Below are positions 49,812 to 60,656 of a DNA stretch of 64,000 nt, in pieces. The position numbers and the translations under genes are program-made. The stretch covers positions 26,060-90,059 of the forward strand of contig CAZVLU010000008.1 in assembly GCA_964628235.1 (NCBI GenBank). Reading direction: 5' to 3'. Each line of letters opens with the position of its first letter. The stretch's first letter is position 1. Below the pieces are notes generated by a model that had not been told where the DNA came from, did not search any database, and worked only from the letters and a program-made list of their open reading frames with translations. The stretch comes from CAMAVH01 sp964628235. Lineage in GTDB: Bacteria > Pseudomonadota > Alphaproteobacteria > SMXQ01.

Positions 49812-51011
49812 TCACTTCTTGCGCGCTTTGATGATCAACGCGGCCTTCTTGTGCTGTTTGCCGTAGCGCGCCATACGGTCGAAAATGCGCTGGGGGACCG
49901 GAATATGCATGCGGTCGGTCTGGGTCTTGGCGGCGGCGACATCGACGTAAGGATCGTGGACGTAAACATAGGTGTCGTCGAAGCCGGTCACAACCACCCA
50001 ATGCAATTCCTTGCGCCGATCGAACTGGTAGGACGAGACCAGGACGATGGGGATGCCGCCGGCGTCGAATTTGGCGCGCATTTGGGCGAGATTGAGGGCG
50101 CGCGGGATCAGATCGACCTTGGTGTCATCCAATTGATCGAGAAAGTCGTGATGGACGGCGCGGATCACGTCGCGCTTGATCTCGCTGCGCACGGTCTCGA
50201 CGAAGGGCACGCCGCGCTCGTTGGTGTAAAGCTCGACGTCGAAACCGCGCTTCCAGGCGGCGAGCGCCAAGCCCTGCGCGCTGCAGCCGCCGTGGCCTTG
50301 GGTCATGAAGATGGTCGTCGCCTCGCGCCAGATGCGCAGCTCTTCGATCGCCGTCATCGGCCGTTTGCGGTCGAGCGCATGCATGCCCATCATCACTGCG
50401 GCGGGGCCGCAGGTGAAATCGAGGCGCTGGCGGTAATAAGGCACGCGCGTGACATTGGGGGCGAGGCCCGGCGCGATGATCTTGTCCATGCGCACGGCAT
50501 CGGCATTGTCGTCGTAATATTGGCTGTGGGTGCCGAACGGCTTGTAGCCCATGCTTTTGTAAAAGCCTTGGGTGTCATGGTCCTCGGCGCGCACTTCGAG
50601 GCGCATATAGGCGGCGGATTTGTCGCGCGCGGCGTCTTCTGCCGCGCGCAGCAAGGCGCGGCCGACGCCCTTGGCGCGCCAGCGCGGGGCCACGGCGATG
50701 GAATAGAGCCGCGCCATCGGCGTGTTGTGATGGAACGACACCATGGCATAGCCGCGCACGTCGCGCCCCTCGCGGTCGGTCTCGACCAGGGTGACGGCGT
50801 TGCCCTTGGACAGCATGTAGCGGAAACTGCGCTGCGACAGGCGGTCGGTCGGAAAGGACTGATGCTCGATCATCAGCAGCGCCGGAATATCCTCGGGCCG
50901 CGCCGTGCGGATGACATGCGCGCCCGCAGCCAGCCCCTGAATTTTCTGGGCGCGGCCTTTCCTCGTGCGGTCCTTCTTGGATCGCTTTTTTTTGTCCGGC
51001 GCGCGGTTCAT
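49812..51011 (-). CDS. GNAT acetyltransferase fused to a C39-like papain-fold peptidase
   Basis: A 399-residue two-domain protein. After a very basic N-terminal segment (about 30 residues), residues 33-180 are a GNAT domain with the acetyl-CoA loop RWRAKGVGRALL (111-122). Residues 185-390 are a papain-like domain of the C39 type with Cys201 (DFTCGPAAVMMG), His337 (KELHWVVVTGF) and Asp353 (YVHDP), all present. The protein could acetylate and process a peptide, or act as a transpeptidase. The ATG overlaps the glycosyltransferase stop by four bases. Next to a RimK-like ligase, the pairing matches a known but poorly characterised gene association of RLAN-ATP-grasp with GNAT/peptidase fusions. Confidence 0.85.
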   Translation of the reverse strand: MNRAPDKKKRSKKDRTRKGRAQKIQGLAAGAHVIRTARPEDIPALLMIEHQSFPTDRLSQRSFRYMLSKGNAVTLVETDREGRDVRGYAMVSFHHNTPMARLYSIAVAPRWRAKGVGRALLRAAEDAARDKSAAYMRLEVRAEDHDTQGFYKSMGYKPFGTHSQYYDDNADAVRMDKIIAPGLAPNVTRVPYYRQRLDFTCGPAAVMMGMHALDRKRPMTAIEELRIWREATTIFMTQGHGGCSAQGLALAAWKRGFDVELYTNERGVPFVETVRSEIKRDVIRAVHHDFLDQLDDTKVDLIPRALNLAQMRAKFDAGGIPIVLVSSYQFDRRKELHWVVVTGFDDTYVYVHDPYVDVAAAKTQTDRMHIPVPQRIFDRMARYGKQHKKAALIIKARKK

Positions 51012-52192
51012 GAGCGGCTCCGTTCTCCCTGCGGCGTCAGCAATTGGCGATAGAGCGCCAGGGTGGCGGCCACCACCGTGGCATCGCCAAAACTCTCCTC
51101 CGCCCGGCGTCGCGCTGCATCGCCAAAGCGCCGGCGCAAGGCGCTGTCCTCCGCCAGCTTTTGCAGCGCGTCGGCAAGGGCCTCGGCAGCGCGCGGCGGC
51201 ACCAGTAAGCCGGTTTCGCCATCGATCACCACTTCGCGCAGGCCAGGTCCGTCGACGGCGATCATCGGTCGGCCGGCAGCGGCGGCTTCGAGTAGGCTTT
51301 TCGGCACGCCTTCGCCGTACCACGAGGGCAGCACGGCGATATGGCTGTTTTGCCAAAGCTTCGCGACATCGTCGCAAAAGCCGATCCACTCGACAATGCC
51401 TTCGTCATGCCAGGCGCGGAGTTGGGCTTCGGGGATGGTCGCCATATTCTCAGGGTCCGGCGTGCCGGCGAGAATGACACGCAAGGGGACGCCGCGCGCG
51501 CGCAGCAGTCGGGCCGCTTCGACGAAAACACCAGCGCCCTTGTCCCAGATCATGCGCGAGACCTGGGCAGCGATGGGCGGGTGCGCGCCGTCGACCGGCG
51601 GTTCGGGGGCCGCAGCGTAATGGTCGAGATCGACGCCGGAGCCTTTGATCAGCGCCAGGCGCGACGGATCGATCAGCTTGCCGTCGGTCAACAGCCGGCC
51701 GTCTTCCGGATTTTGCACGATCACGCGCGCGTTCGGCCGATTAAGCAAAAGGCGGATCGCCAGCTTGACGGGCGAGCGCAGCAGGCGCGCTTTGAGACTG
51801 TGCGAAGTGAAGATCGAGCCGAGGCCGGCGATCATGTTGACCATGCGCGGCACGCCTGACAGGCGTGCGGCGAGCGAGCCGAGCAGCACCGGCTTGATGG
51901 CGATCTGATGGATCATGTCGGGCTTTTCGCGCCGATAGATTTGCAGGATCTCCAGTAAGCTCGCCAGTTCGCGCAGCGGATTGCCGATGCTGCGATTAAA
52001 ATGCTTGAGCGGCGTGAGGCCGAAGCCTTCGGCGCGGATGGTCTCGCCATGGGCCGCGACGCGGCAAGCGACATGGACATCGTAGCCGGCGTCGCGCGCC
52101 GCGCGCGCCAAGGGCAAGCGATGCGAGCAGAAGTACCAATCTTCGGTGACGAAGAAGAGCAGCTTGGGCTGTGCGCGGGGCGGCGAGCTCAT
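51008..52192 (-). CDS. Glycosyltransferase (GT4-type)
   Basis: A 394-residue GT-B glycosyltransferase of family-4 type. The N-terminal domain starts LLFFVTEDWYFCSHRLPLARAARDAGYDVH; the C-terminal domain has the donor-site motif GEGVPKSLLEAAAAGRPMIAVDGPGLREVV (E-x7-E pattern). It overlaps the methyltransferase stop by four bases (ATGA) and overlaps the GNAT/C39 gene by four. Such proteins transfer sugars to polyprenyl or glycan acceptors at the cytoplasmic face of the membrane. Donor and acceptor are not known. Confidence 0.88.
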   Translation of the reverse strand: MSSPPRAQPKLLFFVTEDWYFCSHRLPLARAARDAGYDVHVACRVAAHGETIRAEGFGLTPLKHFNRSIGNPLRELASLLEILQIYRREKPDMIHQIAIKPVLLGSLAARLSGVPRMVNMIAGLGSIFTSHSLKARLLRSPVKLAIRLLLNRPNARVIVQNPEDGRLLTDGKLIDPSRLALIKGSGVDLDHYAAAPEPPVDGAHPPIAAQVSRMIWDKGAGVFVEAARLLRARGVPLRVILAGTPDPENMATIPEAQLRAWHDEGIVEWIGFCDDVAKLWQNSHIAVLPSWYGEGVPKSLLEAAAAGRPMIAVDGPGLREVVIDGETGLLVPPRAAEALADALQKLAEDSALRRRFGDAARRRAEESFGDATVVAATLALYRQLLTPQGERSRS

Positions 52193-53100
52193 GGGCGCGC
52201 GATGAGGGTGGCGCCGAGGACGAGGAGATCGTCGTCGCTCAACGCGCGAAACTGCTTGGCCAGCCGCGTGCGCGGCAAAGGTGGTTTGCTCCACACGCGC
52301 CGCACGGCGGTCTCGACGGAGAAGCCGGCAGCTTGAAAAGCCGCGACGACTTCCGAATAACGCAAGCGGTTGGTGTAGAAGCCGCTGCGTTTGGCAAACC
52401 AGGGCCGTTCCCAGAGGCCGTCGCCAAAGCGCAGGTTGTGCAGCGAGCCGCCAAGATGGTCTTTGAAATCGACGACATGCGAAGCGGCGCCTGTCGGCTT
52501 GAGGACTCGCTTCATCTCGCTGAGGGTCGCAGCGAACTCTGCGCGCGGCAAATGCTCCAGCACGGCTTGCGAGAAAATCATGTCGAGGCTCGCCGAGCGC
52601 ACCGCTTTGAAGCCGACGAGCCCGTCCTCGCGATAGACGCAATGGGTGCGGTTCAGCATGTCGCTGACCGAACGGCAGGTCATCAATTCACCGGCGTCGC
52701 GCGGCAGCTCCATTTGCGAGAGCCTCTCGAACAGCGGGCGATAGCGTTCGATGTCGCGAGACGCGTAAGATCCGGCGTCGATCAGCCAGCCTTCGTTCGC
52801 GCCATGCGCCCAAGCGATCGCGGCGGACGCCAGGGAATCGCCGGGGCCGAGTTCAAGATAGGCAAAGCCCGGCGGCGGCGAGCCGGCGCGGGCGTAATGC
52901 GCTTGGAAGACGCTAATGGCGTAAGACGGATCGAGCATGAAGCCCGGCGAGAACAGGCCGAGCTTTTGCCACCACTTCTTGCTGATCGGCAGGCGGCTGA
53001 GCACCAGCTTGGCGGCGATCTTGAGCCACCAGGGCAGGCCCGCGCGCCAACCGGCTGCGGTTAAGGTTTCGTCCGGCGCGCCTGCGCTCAAGCCTGCCAC
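52189..53100 (-). CDS. SAM-dependent methyltransferase
   Basis: A class I methyltransferase of about 303 residues. Motif I is YLELGPGDSLASA, and post-motif strands include MIFSQAVLEHL with the acidic residue and MKRVLKPTG. I chose a GTG start that overlaps the asparagine synthase end by 13 bases; a TTG three codons inside overlaps it by only four (TTGA). Neither has a good ribosome site, so translation is probably coupled. The context among glycosyltransferases suggests methylation of a sugar or of a peptide carboxylate. Confidence 0.8.
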   Translation of the reverse strand: MAGLSAGAPDETLTAAGWRAGLPWWLKIAAKLVLSRLPISKKWWQKLGLFSPGFMLDPSYAISVFQAHYARAGSPPPGFAYLELGPGDSLASAAIAWAHGANEGWLIDAGSYASRDIERYRPLFERLSQMELPRDAGELMTCRSVSDMLNRTHCVYREDGLVGFKAVRSASLDMIFSQAVLEHLPRAEFAATLSEMKRVLKPTGAASHVVDFKDHLGGSLHNLRFGDGLWERPWFAKRSGFYTNRLRYSEVVAAFQAAGFSVETAVRRVWSKPPLPRTRLAKQFRALSDDDLLVLGATLIARP

Positions 53101-55043
53101 CGCTCGTGCCAAGCCTGGAACATCAACACGACCCAAAGGTCGTACTGCCAGTCGCGCGTGCCGGCGAGATGCTCTTGCCATTTGCGCCGGATGGGGTCCG
53201 GATTGAGGATGCCCTCGCGCTTCAGGCGATTTTCGTCGAGAAGGCTTTCGGCCCAATCGCGCAAGGGCCCGCGCAGCCAACTGTTGATCGGCACGGCGAA
53301 GCCCATCTTGGGCCGCTCGACGAGCGCGGCCGGCACATAGCGGTAGAGCATCTGACGCAGCAGCCATTTGGCTTTGCCGTCGCGTAGTTTGAGATCGGGC
53401 GGCAGATTCCAGACATGCGAGACGACGCGATGGTCGAGCAGCGGCACGCGCGCTTCCAGGCTCACGGCCATGCTGGCGCGGTCGACCTTGGCGAGGATGT
53501 CGTCAGGCAAGTAAGTGACAGTGTCGAAATATTGCATGCGCGCGGTGAAATCGGGCAGGTCTGCCGCCACGCTGCCGTCCCAGAGCGGGCCGTAAGGCGT
53601 ATGCTCGCGTCCCAAAAGCTCGCTGGGCTGGTGCCAGAAGCCGACGAGCCGGCGGCTGACGCCGTCGGCCGAGGGTTCGGACAACAGGCCGGCAAGCTTT
53701 TGCACCTTGTGGCCGAATTGGCGGGGACGGCGGCGTTCCGGGATCAGGCCCGACAAGCTGTCCCACATTTCCGTCGGCACTGCGCGCAGCGACGCCGCCG
53801 TCATCTGACGTAGGGGGAGCGGCACGTTGTCGGTCCAGCGTTTCAGCCGTTCGGCCCATGCATAGCGCGAGTAGCCGGCGAACAATTCGTCGCCGCCGTC
53901 GCCCGACAGCGCCACGGTGACGTGGCGGCGCGTCATCTCGGAGACGAGATAGGTCGGGATCTGCGACGGGTCGGCGAAGGGCTCGTCGAATAGCTCGGGG
54001 ATGCGGGGGATCAACTGCAAGGCGTGATCGGGGCTGATGTAGAGCTCGGTATGTTCGGTGCCGAGATGGCCGGCGACCAATTTGGCGTGCGCCGCCTCGT
54101 TGTAGCCTTCCTCGTGAAAGCCGATGGTGAAGGTCTTCACAGGCCGGTCGGATTGCGCCTGCATGAGCGCCACGACCGTCGAAGAGTCGATGCCGCCCGA
54201 AAGGAACGCGCCGAGCGGCACGTCGGCGATCATGCGCAGCTTCACGGCCTCGCGCAGCAACTTGTCGAGATCTTCGATGGCGACTTGGTTGTCGATCGTG
54301 CGAGTGGCGGCGTGGCGCTGGCCGTTCGCGGCAATAGCGCGCAAGTCCCAATAGCATGTGATGACGGGTTCGCCGTCGGCGCTCACGGTCAGCATATGGC
54401 CGGGCGGCAGCTTCTGCGCATCGCGATAGATGCTGCGCGGGGCCGGCACGTAAGCTTGGCGCAGATAGCCGGCGAGCGCCGTCATGTCGATGTCGGCGCT
54501 GAAGGCAGGATGCGCGCGCAGCGCCTTCAGTTCGGAGGCGAAGAGGAATTGCTTGCCGGCGCGCGCCCAATAGAGCGGCTTGATGCCGAGGCGGTCGCGC
54601 ACCAGCGTCAGGCGCTTCTCTTCTGCGTGCCAGAAGGCGAAGGCGAACATGCCGACCAGGCGTTCGACCGTGGCGGATACGCCGAAATGCAGGCAGGCTT
54701 GCAGCAGCACTTCTGTGTCGGAATGCCCGCGCCAGCCGCCGGCCGGCGATGCGCCGAGGCCGTCGAGTTCGCGGCGGATGTCCTCGGCATTGTAGATCTC
54801 GCCGTTGAAAACGATAGCCGAGCGTCCATCTCCGGCTAGCATCGGCTGATGGCCGGCGGGCGTCAGGTCGATGATGGCGAGGCGGCGAAAGCCGAGGCCG
54901 ACGCCTGCGCTGGCCGCGCTCCAGGCGCCGCCGTCGTCCGGGCCGCGATGATGCAGCGTGCCGGCCATGCGCGCGGCCATAGCTTCGAGCGCGTCGCCGC
55001 CAAGGGTCTTGGAACTGTCGAGCAGGCCGGCGATGCCGCACAT
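53088..55043 (-). CDS. asnB: Asparagine synthase (glutamine-hydrolysing)-type amidotransferase
   Basis: A 651-residue AsnB-type enzyme. The N-terminal Ntn domain starts with the nucleophile Cys2 (MCGIAGLLD) and has the RGPDD and VFNGEIYN motifs. The synthetase domain has the PP-loop AFLSGGIDSSTVVAL and ALSGDGGDELFAGYSRY. Glutamine-dependent homologues in polysaccharide clusters often amidate sugar acids or aspartate-type groups rather than making free asparagine. It follows the GT4 gene at 55046 by two bases, and overlaps the methyltransferase gene. Confidence 0.92.
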   Translation of the reverse strand: MCGIAGLLDSSKTLGGDALEAMAARMAGTLHHRGPDDGGAWSAASAGVGLGFRRLAIIDLTPAGHQPMLAGDGRSAIVFNGEIYNAEDIRRELDGLGASPAGGWRGHSDTEVLLQACLHFGVSATVERLVGMFAFAFWHAEEKRLTLVRDRLGIKPLYWARAGKQFLFASELKALRAHPAFSADIDMTALAGYLRQAYVPAPRSIYRDAQKLPPGHMLTVSADGEPVITCYWDLRAIAANGQRHAATRTIDNQVAIEDLDKLLREAVKLRMIADVPLGAFLSGGIDSSTVVALMQAQSDRPVKTFTIGFHEEGYNEAAHAKLVAGHLGTEHTELYISPDHALQLIPRIPELFDEPFADPSQIPTYLVSEMTRRHVTVALSGDGGDELFAGYSRYAWAERLKRWTDNVPLPLRQMTAASLRAVPTEMWDSLSGLIPERRRPRQFGHKVQKLAGLLSEPSADGVSRRLVGFWHQPSELLGREHTPYGPLWDGSVAADLPDFTARMQYFDTVTYLPDDILAKVDRASMAVSLEARVPLLDHRVVSHVWNLPPDLKLRDGKAKWLLRQMLYRYVPAALVERPKMGFAVPINSWLRGPLRDWAESLLDENRLKREGILNPDPIRRKWQEHLAGTRDWQYDLWVVLMFQAWHERWQA

Positions 55044-55045
55044 GG

Positions 55046-56236
55046 TTATGCCGCCTCTTTTGCGACGAGCGTGTCGCGATAAAGTGCCAGATAGCGCGCC
55101 GCGACGGTGCCGATTTCGAACTGGTCGGCGATGCGTTGGCGCGCGGCGGCGCTGAGGGCGGCGCGCGATTCCGCGGATAGACGCAGCAACTCGACAACGG
55201 CGTCGGCCAGTGAGTCCGGCGATTTCGGCGCGACGATGCGGCCGGTCTCGCCGACGATCATGCGCGAGTCGCCGACATCGGTGGCGACGCAGGGCACGCC
55301 GGCGGCCATCGCCTCGCCCAGCACGTTGGGGAAGCCTTCGCCGAAGGCAGACGACGATACGGCGATGTCGAGCGCGGCGGTCACGGCCGGCATGTCATTG
55401 CGCGCGCCGAGCAGACGGCAGCGCGGGCCGAGGTCGAAATCGTCGATCCAGCCGGCGAGCGTGCGGTTCGCGGCATCGACGCCGCCGCCGCACAGGAGGA
55501 AGTAAGCGTTCGGCGCGGCTTTGCGGATCTGGCCGGCGGCGGCGAGGAAACCGCGATGATCTTTTTGCGAATCGAAGCGCGCGATGAGGCCGATCAGCGG
55601 CGCGTCTTGCGGCACGTTGATCTCGCGGCGGATCGCCGCGCGCCCGTCGGCGTCGGGCTTGAATTCGTCGAGATCGAAGCCGTTGGGAATCACCACCATG
55701 CGCGCCGCATCGTAGCCGATGCGCTCATGAACGATGCGCGCGATGTCGGAGCAGCACAGGATCGTGTCGCTCAAGGCGCGCGACAGCCAGCCGCCGAGTT
55801 TGGCGACGAGGATCGTCGAGCGTTTGCTGACATGCGGGTCGAGATCGCTCTGGCGGATGCCCCAGATCACGGCCGGCGCGCTCGGCCCTGCAGCGGCTAG
55901 GCCGGCAAAAAGATTGGCGTGATACATCCAGGCTTGCACGACATCCGGGCGTTCCTGACGAATCATGCGGCGCAGGCGCAGCCAGCCGGCGATCAACGCC
56001 GGCCCTTTGGCGAGGCCAGGCTTGTTCATGCCCAAATTGATCACTGAAATGCCCTGCTCTGCGATGCGCGCCGCCAACGGGCCGCCGCCGGTGAGCGAGA
56101 CGACGATATGGCGGGTCTGTCCGGCCGGTAGGCGCGTGAGCAGTTTGGTCAGCATCATCTCCGCACCGCCGGTATAGAGGCCGGTGATGACATGGAGGAT
56201 TTTCAGTGGAAGCGGGTTGCGCGCGTCGGCGTCCAT
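55046..56236 (-). CDS. Glycosyltransferase (GT4-type)
   Basis: A 396-residue GT4 enzyme. The start LKILHVITGLYTGGAEMMLTKLL carries the TGGAE acceptor loop; the C-terminal donor domain has FGEGFPNVLGEAMAAGVPCVATDVG with the E-x7-E pattern. It is the first gene of the compact string down to 48194. Together with the second glycosyltransferase it could extend a short lipid-linked glycan. No flippase or polymerase genes are present in the window. Confidence 0.9.
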   Translation of the reverse strand: MDADARNPLPLKILHVITGLYTGGAEMMLTKLLTRLPAGQTRHIVVSLTGGGPLAARIAEQGISVINLGMNKPGLAKGPALIAGWLRLRRMIRQERPDVVQAWMYHANLFAGLAAAGPSAPAVIWGIRQSDLDPHVSKRSTILVAKLGGWLSRALSDTILCCSDIARIVHERIGYDAARMVVIPNGFDLDEFKPDADGRAAIRREINVPQDAPLIGLIARFDSQKDHRGFLAAAGQIRKAAPNAYFLLCGGGVDAANRTLAGWIDDFDLGPRCRLLGARNDMPAVTAALDIAVSSSAFGEGFPNVLGEAMAAGVPCVATDVGDSRMIVGETGRIVAPKSPDSLADAVVELLRLSAESRAALSAAARQRIADQFEIGTVAARYLALYRDTLVAKEAA

Positions 56237-56391
56237 CGCAGCCTTTTGATATGGCTTTGGCGACGCAGCAGGCTGCGCCGGCGCCGGGGAAATTCGCGAT
56301 CTAACTTACTGTCGGAGAAGGGTTTTTGCAAGGTGCGCCGCGGCGGGCACGCTTGCCAAGGCGCTGGCGCCTGACGATGCGAGGCGCTGGC

Positions 56392-56763
56392 CTAGACGAC
56401 CAAGTCGATGCCGAGATCGCCGCGTTGGTATTGGCCGTTATCGCCCTGGGCAGCGCGATAGGCTTCAGCGCCAAGTTGATGCAGTGACATGGGCGCGGTC
56501 GCCGACCCATCGGTCTGGGCGTAGCGCTGGGCGGCGAAGGCCAGTTCGCTGCTGATATCGCCGGTGTCGTAAGGATCGATCTGCGCCGGACGAGCGGGGG
56601 CCTCGGTCCATGAGGCGTCGATCCAGGCGTTGGCGCGCTGATCTTGGCGAGTGACCGGGGCGATCGGCGTGACCGGTATCGTGCGCGCGGCGGCGTTCGC
56701 CGGCATCGCCGTCGCACCCGTCTGCATCCCGTAAGGGATGATATTTGCCGCGCTGATCTGCAC
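56392..56763 (-). CDS. Small protein of unknown function (123 aa)
   Basis: A 123-residue reading frame with Ala/Gln-rich composition, start MQISAANIIPYGMQTGATAM and end GDLGIDLVV. No signal peptide, membrane segment or known motif is seen. The start codon is GTG with a poor ribosome site; internal ATGs at residue 13 or 20 are possible. It lies alone between the glycosyltransferase gene (155-base gap) and the aminotransferase gene. I do not recognise it and its coding status is moderate. Confidence 0.5.
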   Translation of the reverse strand: MQISAANIIPYGMQTGATAMPANAAARTIPVTPIAPVTRQDQRANAWIDASWTEAPARPAQIDPYDTGDISSELAFAAQRYAQTDGSATAPMSLHQLGAEAYRAAQGDNGQYQRGDLGIDLVV

Positions 56764-57065
56764 TGCGTTGTCCCGGATAATCCGCCTGAGTAGGTCTCGT
56801 AGGCTTTAGCTAAAATTTTATGTTCTTATTGACGGTTTTATCCCCAGCCCGGGTTGGAATCAACAGAAATTATTGAACAACTCCAATAGGTTAACGAGGG
56901 ATCGACGGACCTCAAAAATTAACCAATAAATTCTCGATTCGGCTGATCAGACAAGCCTCCGTTTTGCCAAGCGATGCAGACGTTTCGCAGCCATCGGGTG
57001 CGAGGCCTGCGGCTCGTGTGTATTATTGAAGGATAACAATCGTCTTTCGGTTCAAGGAGCGCGCG
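56764..57065. other. Intergenic region with AT-rich promoter candidates
   Basis: A 302-base divergent gap. AT-rich patches at 56810-56830 and 56860-56940, and TATTAT at 57021 ahead of the aminotransferase, are candidate promoter elements without a clear -35. A ribosome site CAAGGAG precedes the ATG at 57066. No other gene seen. Confidence 0.4.
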
Positions 57066-58499
57066 ATGTCCGGCGGCAAAGCGACCAATAAGTCCCCCAT
57101 GCCCACAACCCCCTCTGCCAAAAGTGGGACGGCATCTCGAAAAAAGGCGATGGCCGCTCAGGCGCAGCGCACGCCGAGCCAGACCGCCCCGGCGCGCAAT
57201 GACCTTTCCGCCTATTGGGTGCCCTTCACCCCGAACCGGCAGTTCAAAGCGGCGCCGCGCCTGATCGCGAAGGCGAAGGACATGCATTACGAGATGACCG
57301 ACGGCCGCAAGCTGCTCGACGGCAGCGCCGGCTTGTGGTGCGTCAACGCCGGCCATTGCCGCGACGAGATCGCCGACGCCATCGCGCTGCAGGCGCATGA
57401 GATGGACTACGCCACGGCGTTCCAGATGAGTCATCCCAAAGCGTTCGAGCTGGCTAGCCGCCTCGCCGGCATGGCGCCGGGCGATTTGGATCATGTGTTC
57501 TTCACCAACTCGGGCTCCGAGTCGGTCGAGACGGCGCTGAAAATCGCGCTCGCCTATCACAAGCTGCGCGGCGAAGGCTCGCGCACGCGCTTCATCGGCC
57601 GCGAGCGCGGCTATCACGGCGTCAATTTCGGCGGCATCTCGGTCGGCGGCATCGTCGGCAACCGCAAGCAGTTCGGCAATATGCTCAATGGCGTCGATCA
57701 TCTGCCGCACACCCACAACCTCGAGCACAACGCTTTCTCGCGCGGCCAGCCGGCCTGGGGCGCGCATCTGGCGGACGCGCTCGAAAGCCTGGTCACGCTG
57801 CATGACGCTTCGACCATCGCCGCCGTGATCGTCGAGCCGATGGCGGGCTCGACCGGCGTGCTGGTGCCGCCGCAAGGCTATCTCGAAAAGCTGCGCGCGA
57901 TTTGCGACAAGCACGGCATCCTGCTGATTTTCGACGAGGTCATCACCGGCTTCGGCCGTCTCGGCGCGCCGTTCGCCGCAGATTATTTCGGCGTGATCCC
58001 CGATCTGATGACGATGGCCAAGGGCATCAGCAACGGCGCCGTGCCGATGGGCGGCGTCATGGTGCGCAAGGGCGTCTACGACGCCTTCATGAACGGCCCG
58101 GAATCGACCATCGAGCTGTTCCACGGCTACACCTACTCGGCGCATCCGCTGGCTTGCGCCGCGGCGCTCGCCACCCTCGACATCTACGAGCGCGACAATC
58201 TGTTCCAGCGCGCCGCAGATCTCTCGGGGCCGTGGGAGCAGGCAGCGCACGCGCTCAAGGGCCTGCCCAACGTCATCGACATCCGCAACATCGGCCTTGT
58301 CGCCGGCATCGAGCTGGCGCCGCGCCCCGGCGCGCCGGGTACGCGCGCCTACGACGTGTTCCTCGAATGCCAGAAGCGCGGCCTGCTGATCCGCGTCACC
58401 GGCGACATCATCGCCTTGTCGCCGCCGCTCATCATCAGCCAAGCGCAGATCGACGAGCTGTTCGGCATCCTCGCCGAGGCGCTGCGCGTCGTGCAGTAA
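57066..58499 (+). CDS. Class III aminotransferase, beta-alanine:pyruvate-type (omega-amino acid)
   Basis: A 477-residue PLP enzyme. The class III features are FFTNSGSESVETALKIA, the IFDEVITGFGRLG strand with Asp290 that binds the pyridine nitrogen, and Lys319 (MAKGISNGAVPMGG) as the Schiff-base lysine. The N-terminal NDLSAYWVPFTPNRQFKAAPR and C-terminal half match omega-amino acid:pyruvate aminotransferases. An N-terminal extension of about 44 polar residues is unusual; a second ATG at residue 29 is possible, but the first has the better ribosome site. Single-gene unit; likely role in beta-alanine or other omega-amine catabolism. Confidence 0.9.
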   Translation: MSGGKATNKSPMPTTPSAKSGTASRKKAMAAQAQRTPSQTAPARNDLSAYWVPFTPNRQFKAAPRLIAKAKDMHYEMTDGRKLLDGSAGLWCVNAGHCRDEIADAIALQAHEMDYATAFQMSHPKAFELASRLAGMAPGDLDHVFFTNSGSESVETALKIALAYHKLRGEGSRTRFIGRERGYHGVNFGGISVGGIVGNRKQFGNMLNGVDHLPHTHNLEHNAFSRGQPAWGAHLADALESLVTLHDASTIAAVIVEPMAGSTGVLVPPQGYLEKLRAICDKHGILLIFDEVITGFGRLGAPFAADYFGVIPDLMTMAKGISNGAVPMGGVMVRKGVYDAFMNGPESTIELFHGYTYSAHPLACAAALATLDIYERDNLFQRAADLSGPWEQAAHALKGLPNVIDIRNIGLVAGIELAPRPGAPGTRAYDVFLECQKRGLLIRVTGDIIALSPPLIISQAQIDELFGILAEALRVVQ

Positions 58500-58514
58500 T
58501 GCAGTCAATAGCTT

Positions 58515-58566
58515 GAGATCATTGATAAAAATGTGATCTCTTGCATTTTAAGTAAGACTTAAGTCT
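58515..58566. promoter_or_regulatory. Two palindromes ahead of the MHYT kinase
   Basis: GAGATCA and TGATCTC (58515-58521 and 58534-58540) flank a 12-base AT-rich loop. A perfect 12-base palindrome AGACTTAAGTCT lies at 58555-58566, 27 bases upstream of the GTG start. The first could be a weak terminator for the aminotransferase gene; the second looks like an operator. Confidence 0.45.
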
Positions 58567-58592
58567 AAAGGCCCTATCCTAAAGGCTGGCGT

Positions 58593-60611
<2,019 letters not shown>

Positions 60612-60619
60612 GGGCGCCA

Positions 60620-60638
60620 GCATGCGCGTGCGCGCGTA
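60620..60638. repeat. Alternating purine-pyrimidine tract
   Basis: Nineteen bases of strict purine-pyrimidine alternation (GCATGCGCGTGCGCGCGTA) lie between the convergent kinase and phaR stops. Such tracts can adopt Z-form DNA under supercoiling; any function is speculative. Confidence 0.35.
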
Positions 60639-60656
60639 AGCCGGCTTTTCAGGAGA

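Noticed and set aside
53503..55197. A 564-codon frame overlapping asnB in another frame
   Set aside because: Arg/Pro-rich out-of-frame artefact; asnB has all motifs in the correct frame.
56919..58508. A 529-codon minus-strand frame opposite the aminotransferase
   Set aside because: Antisense shadow of a conserved PLP enzyme; no domain.
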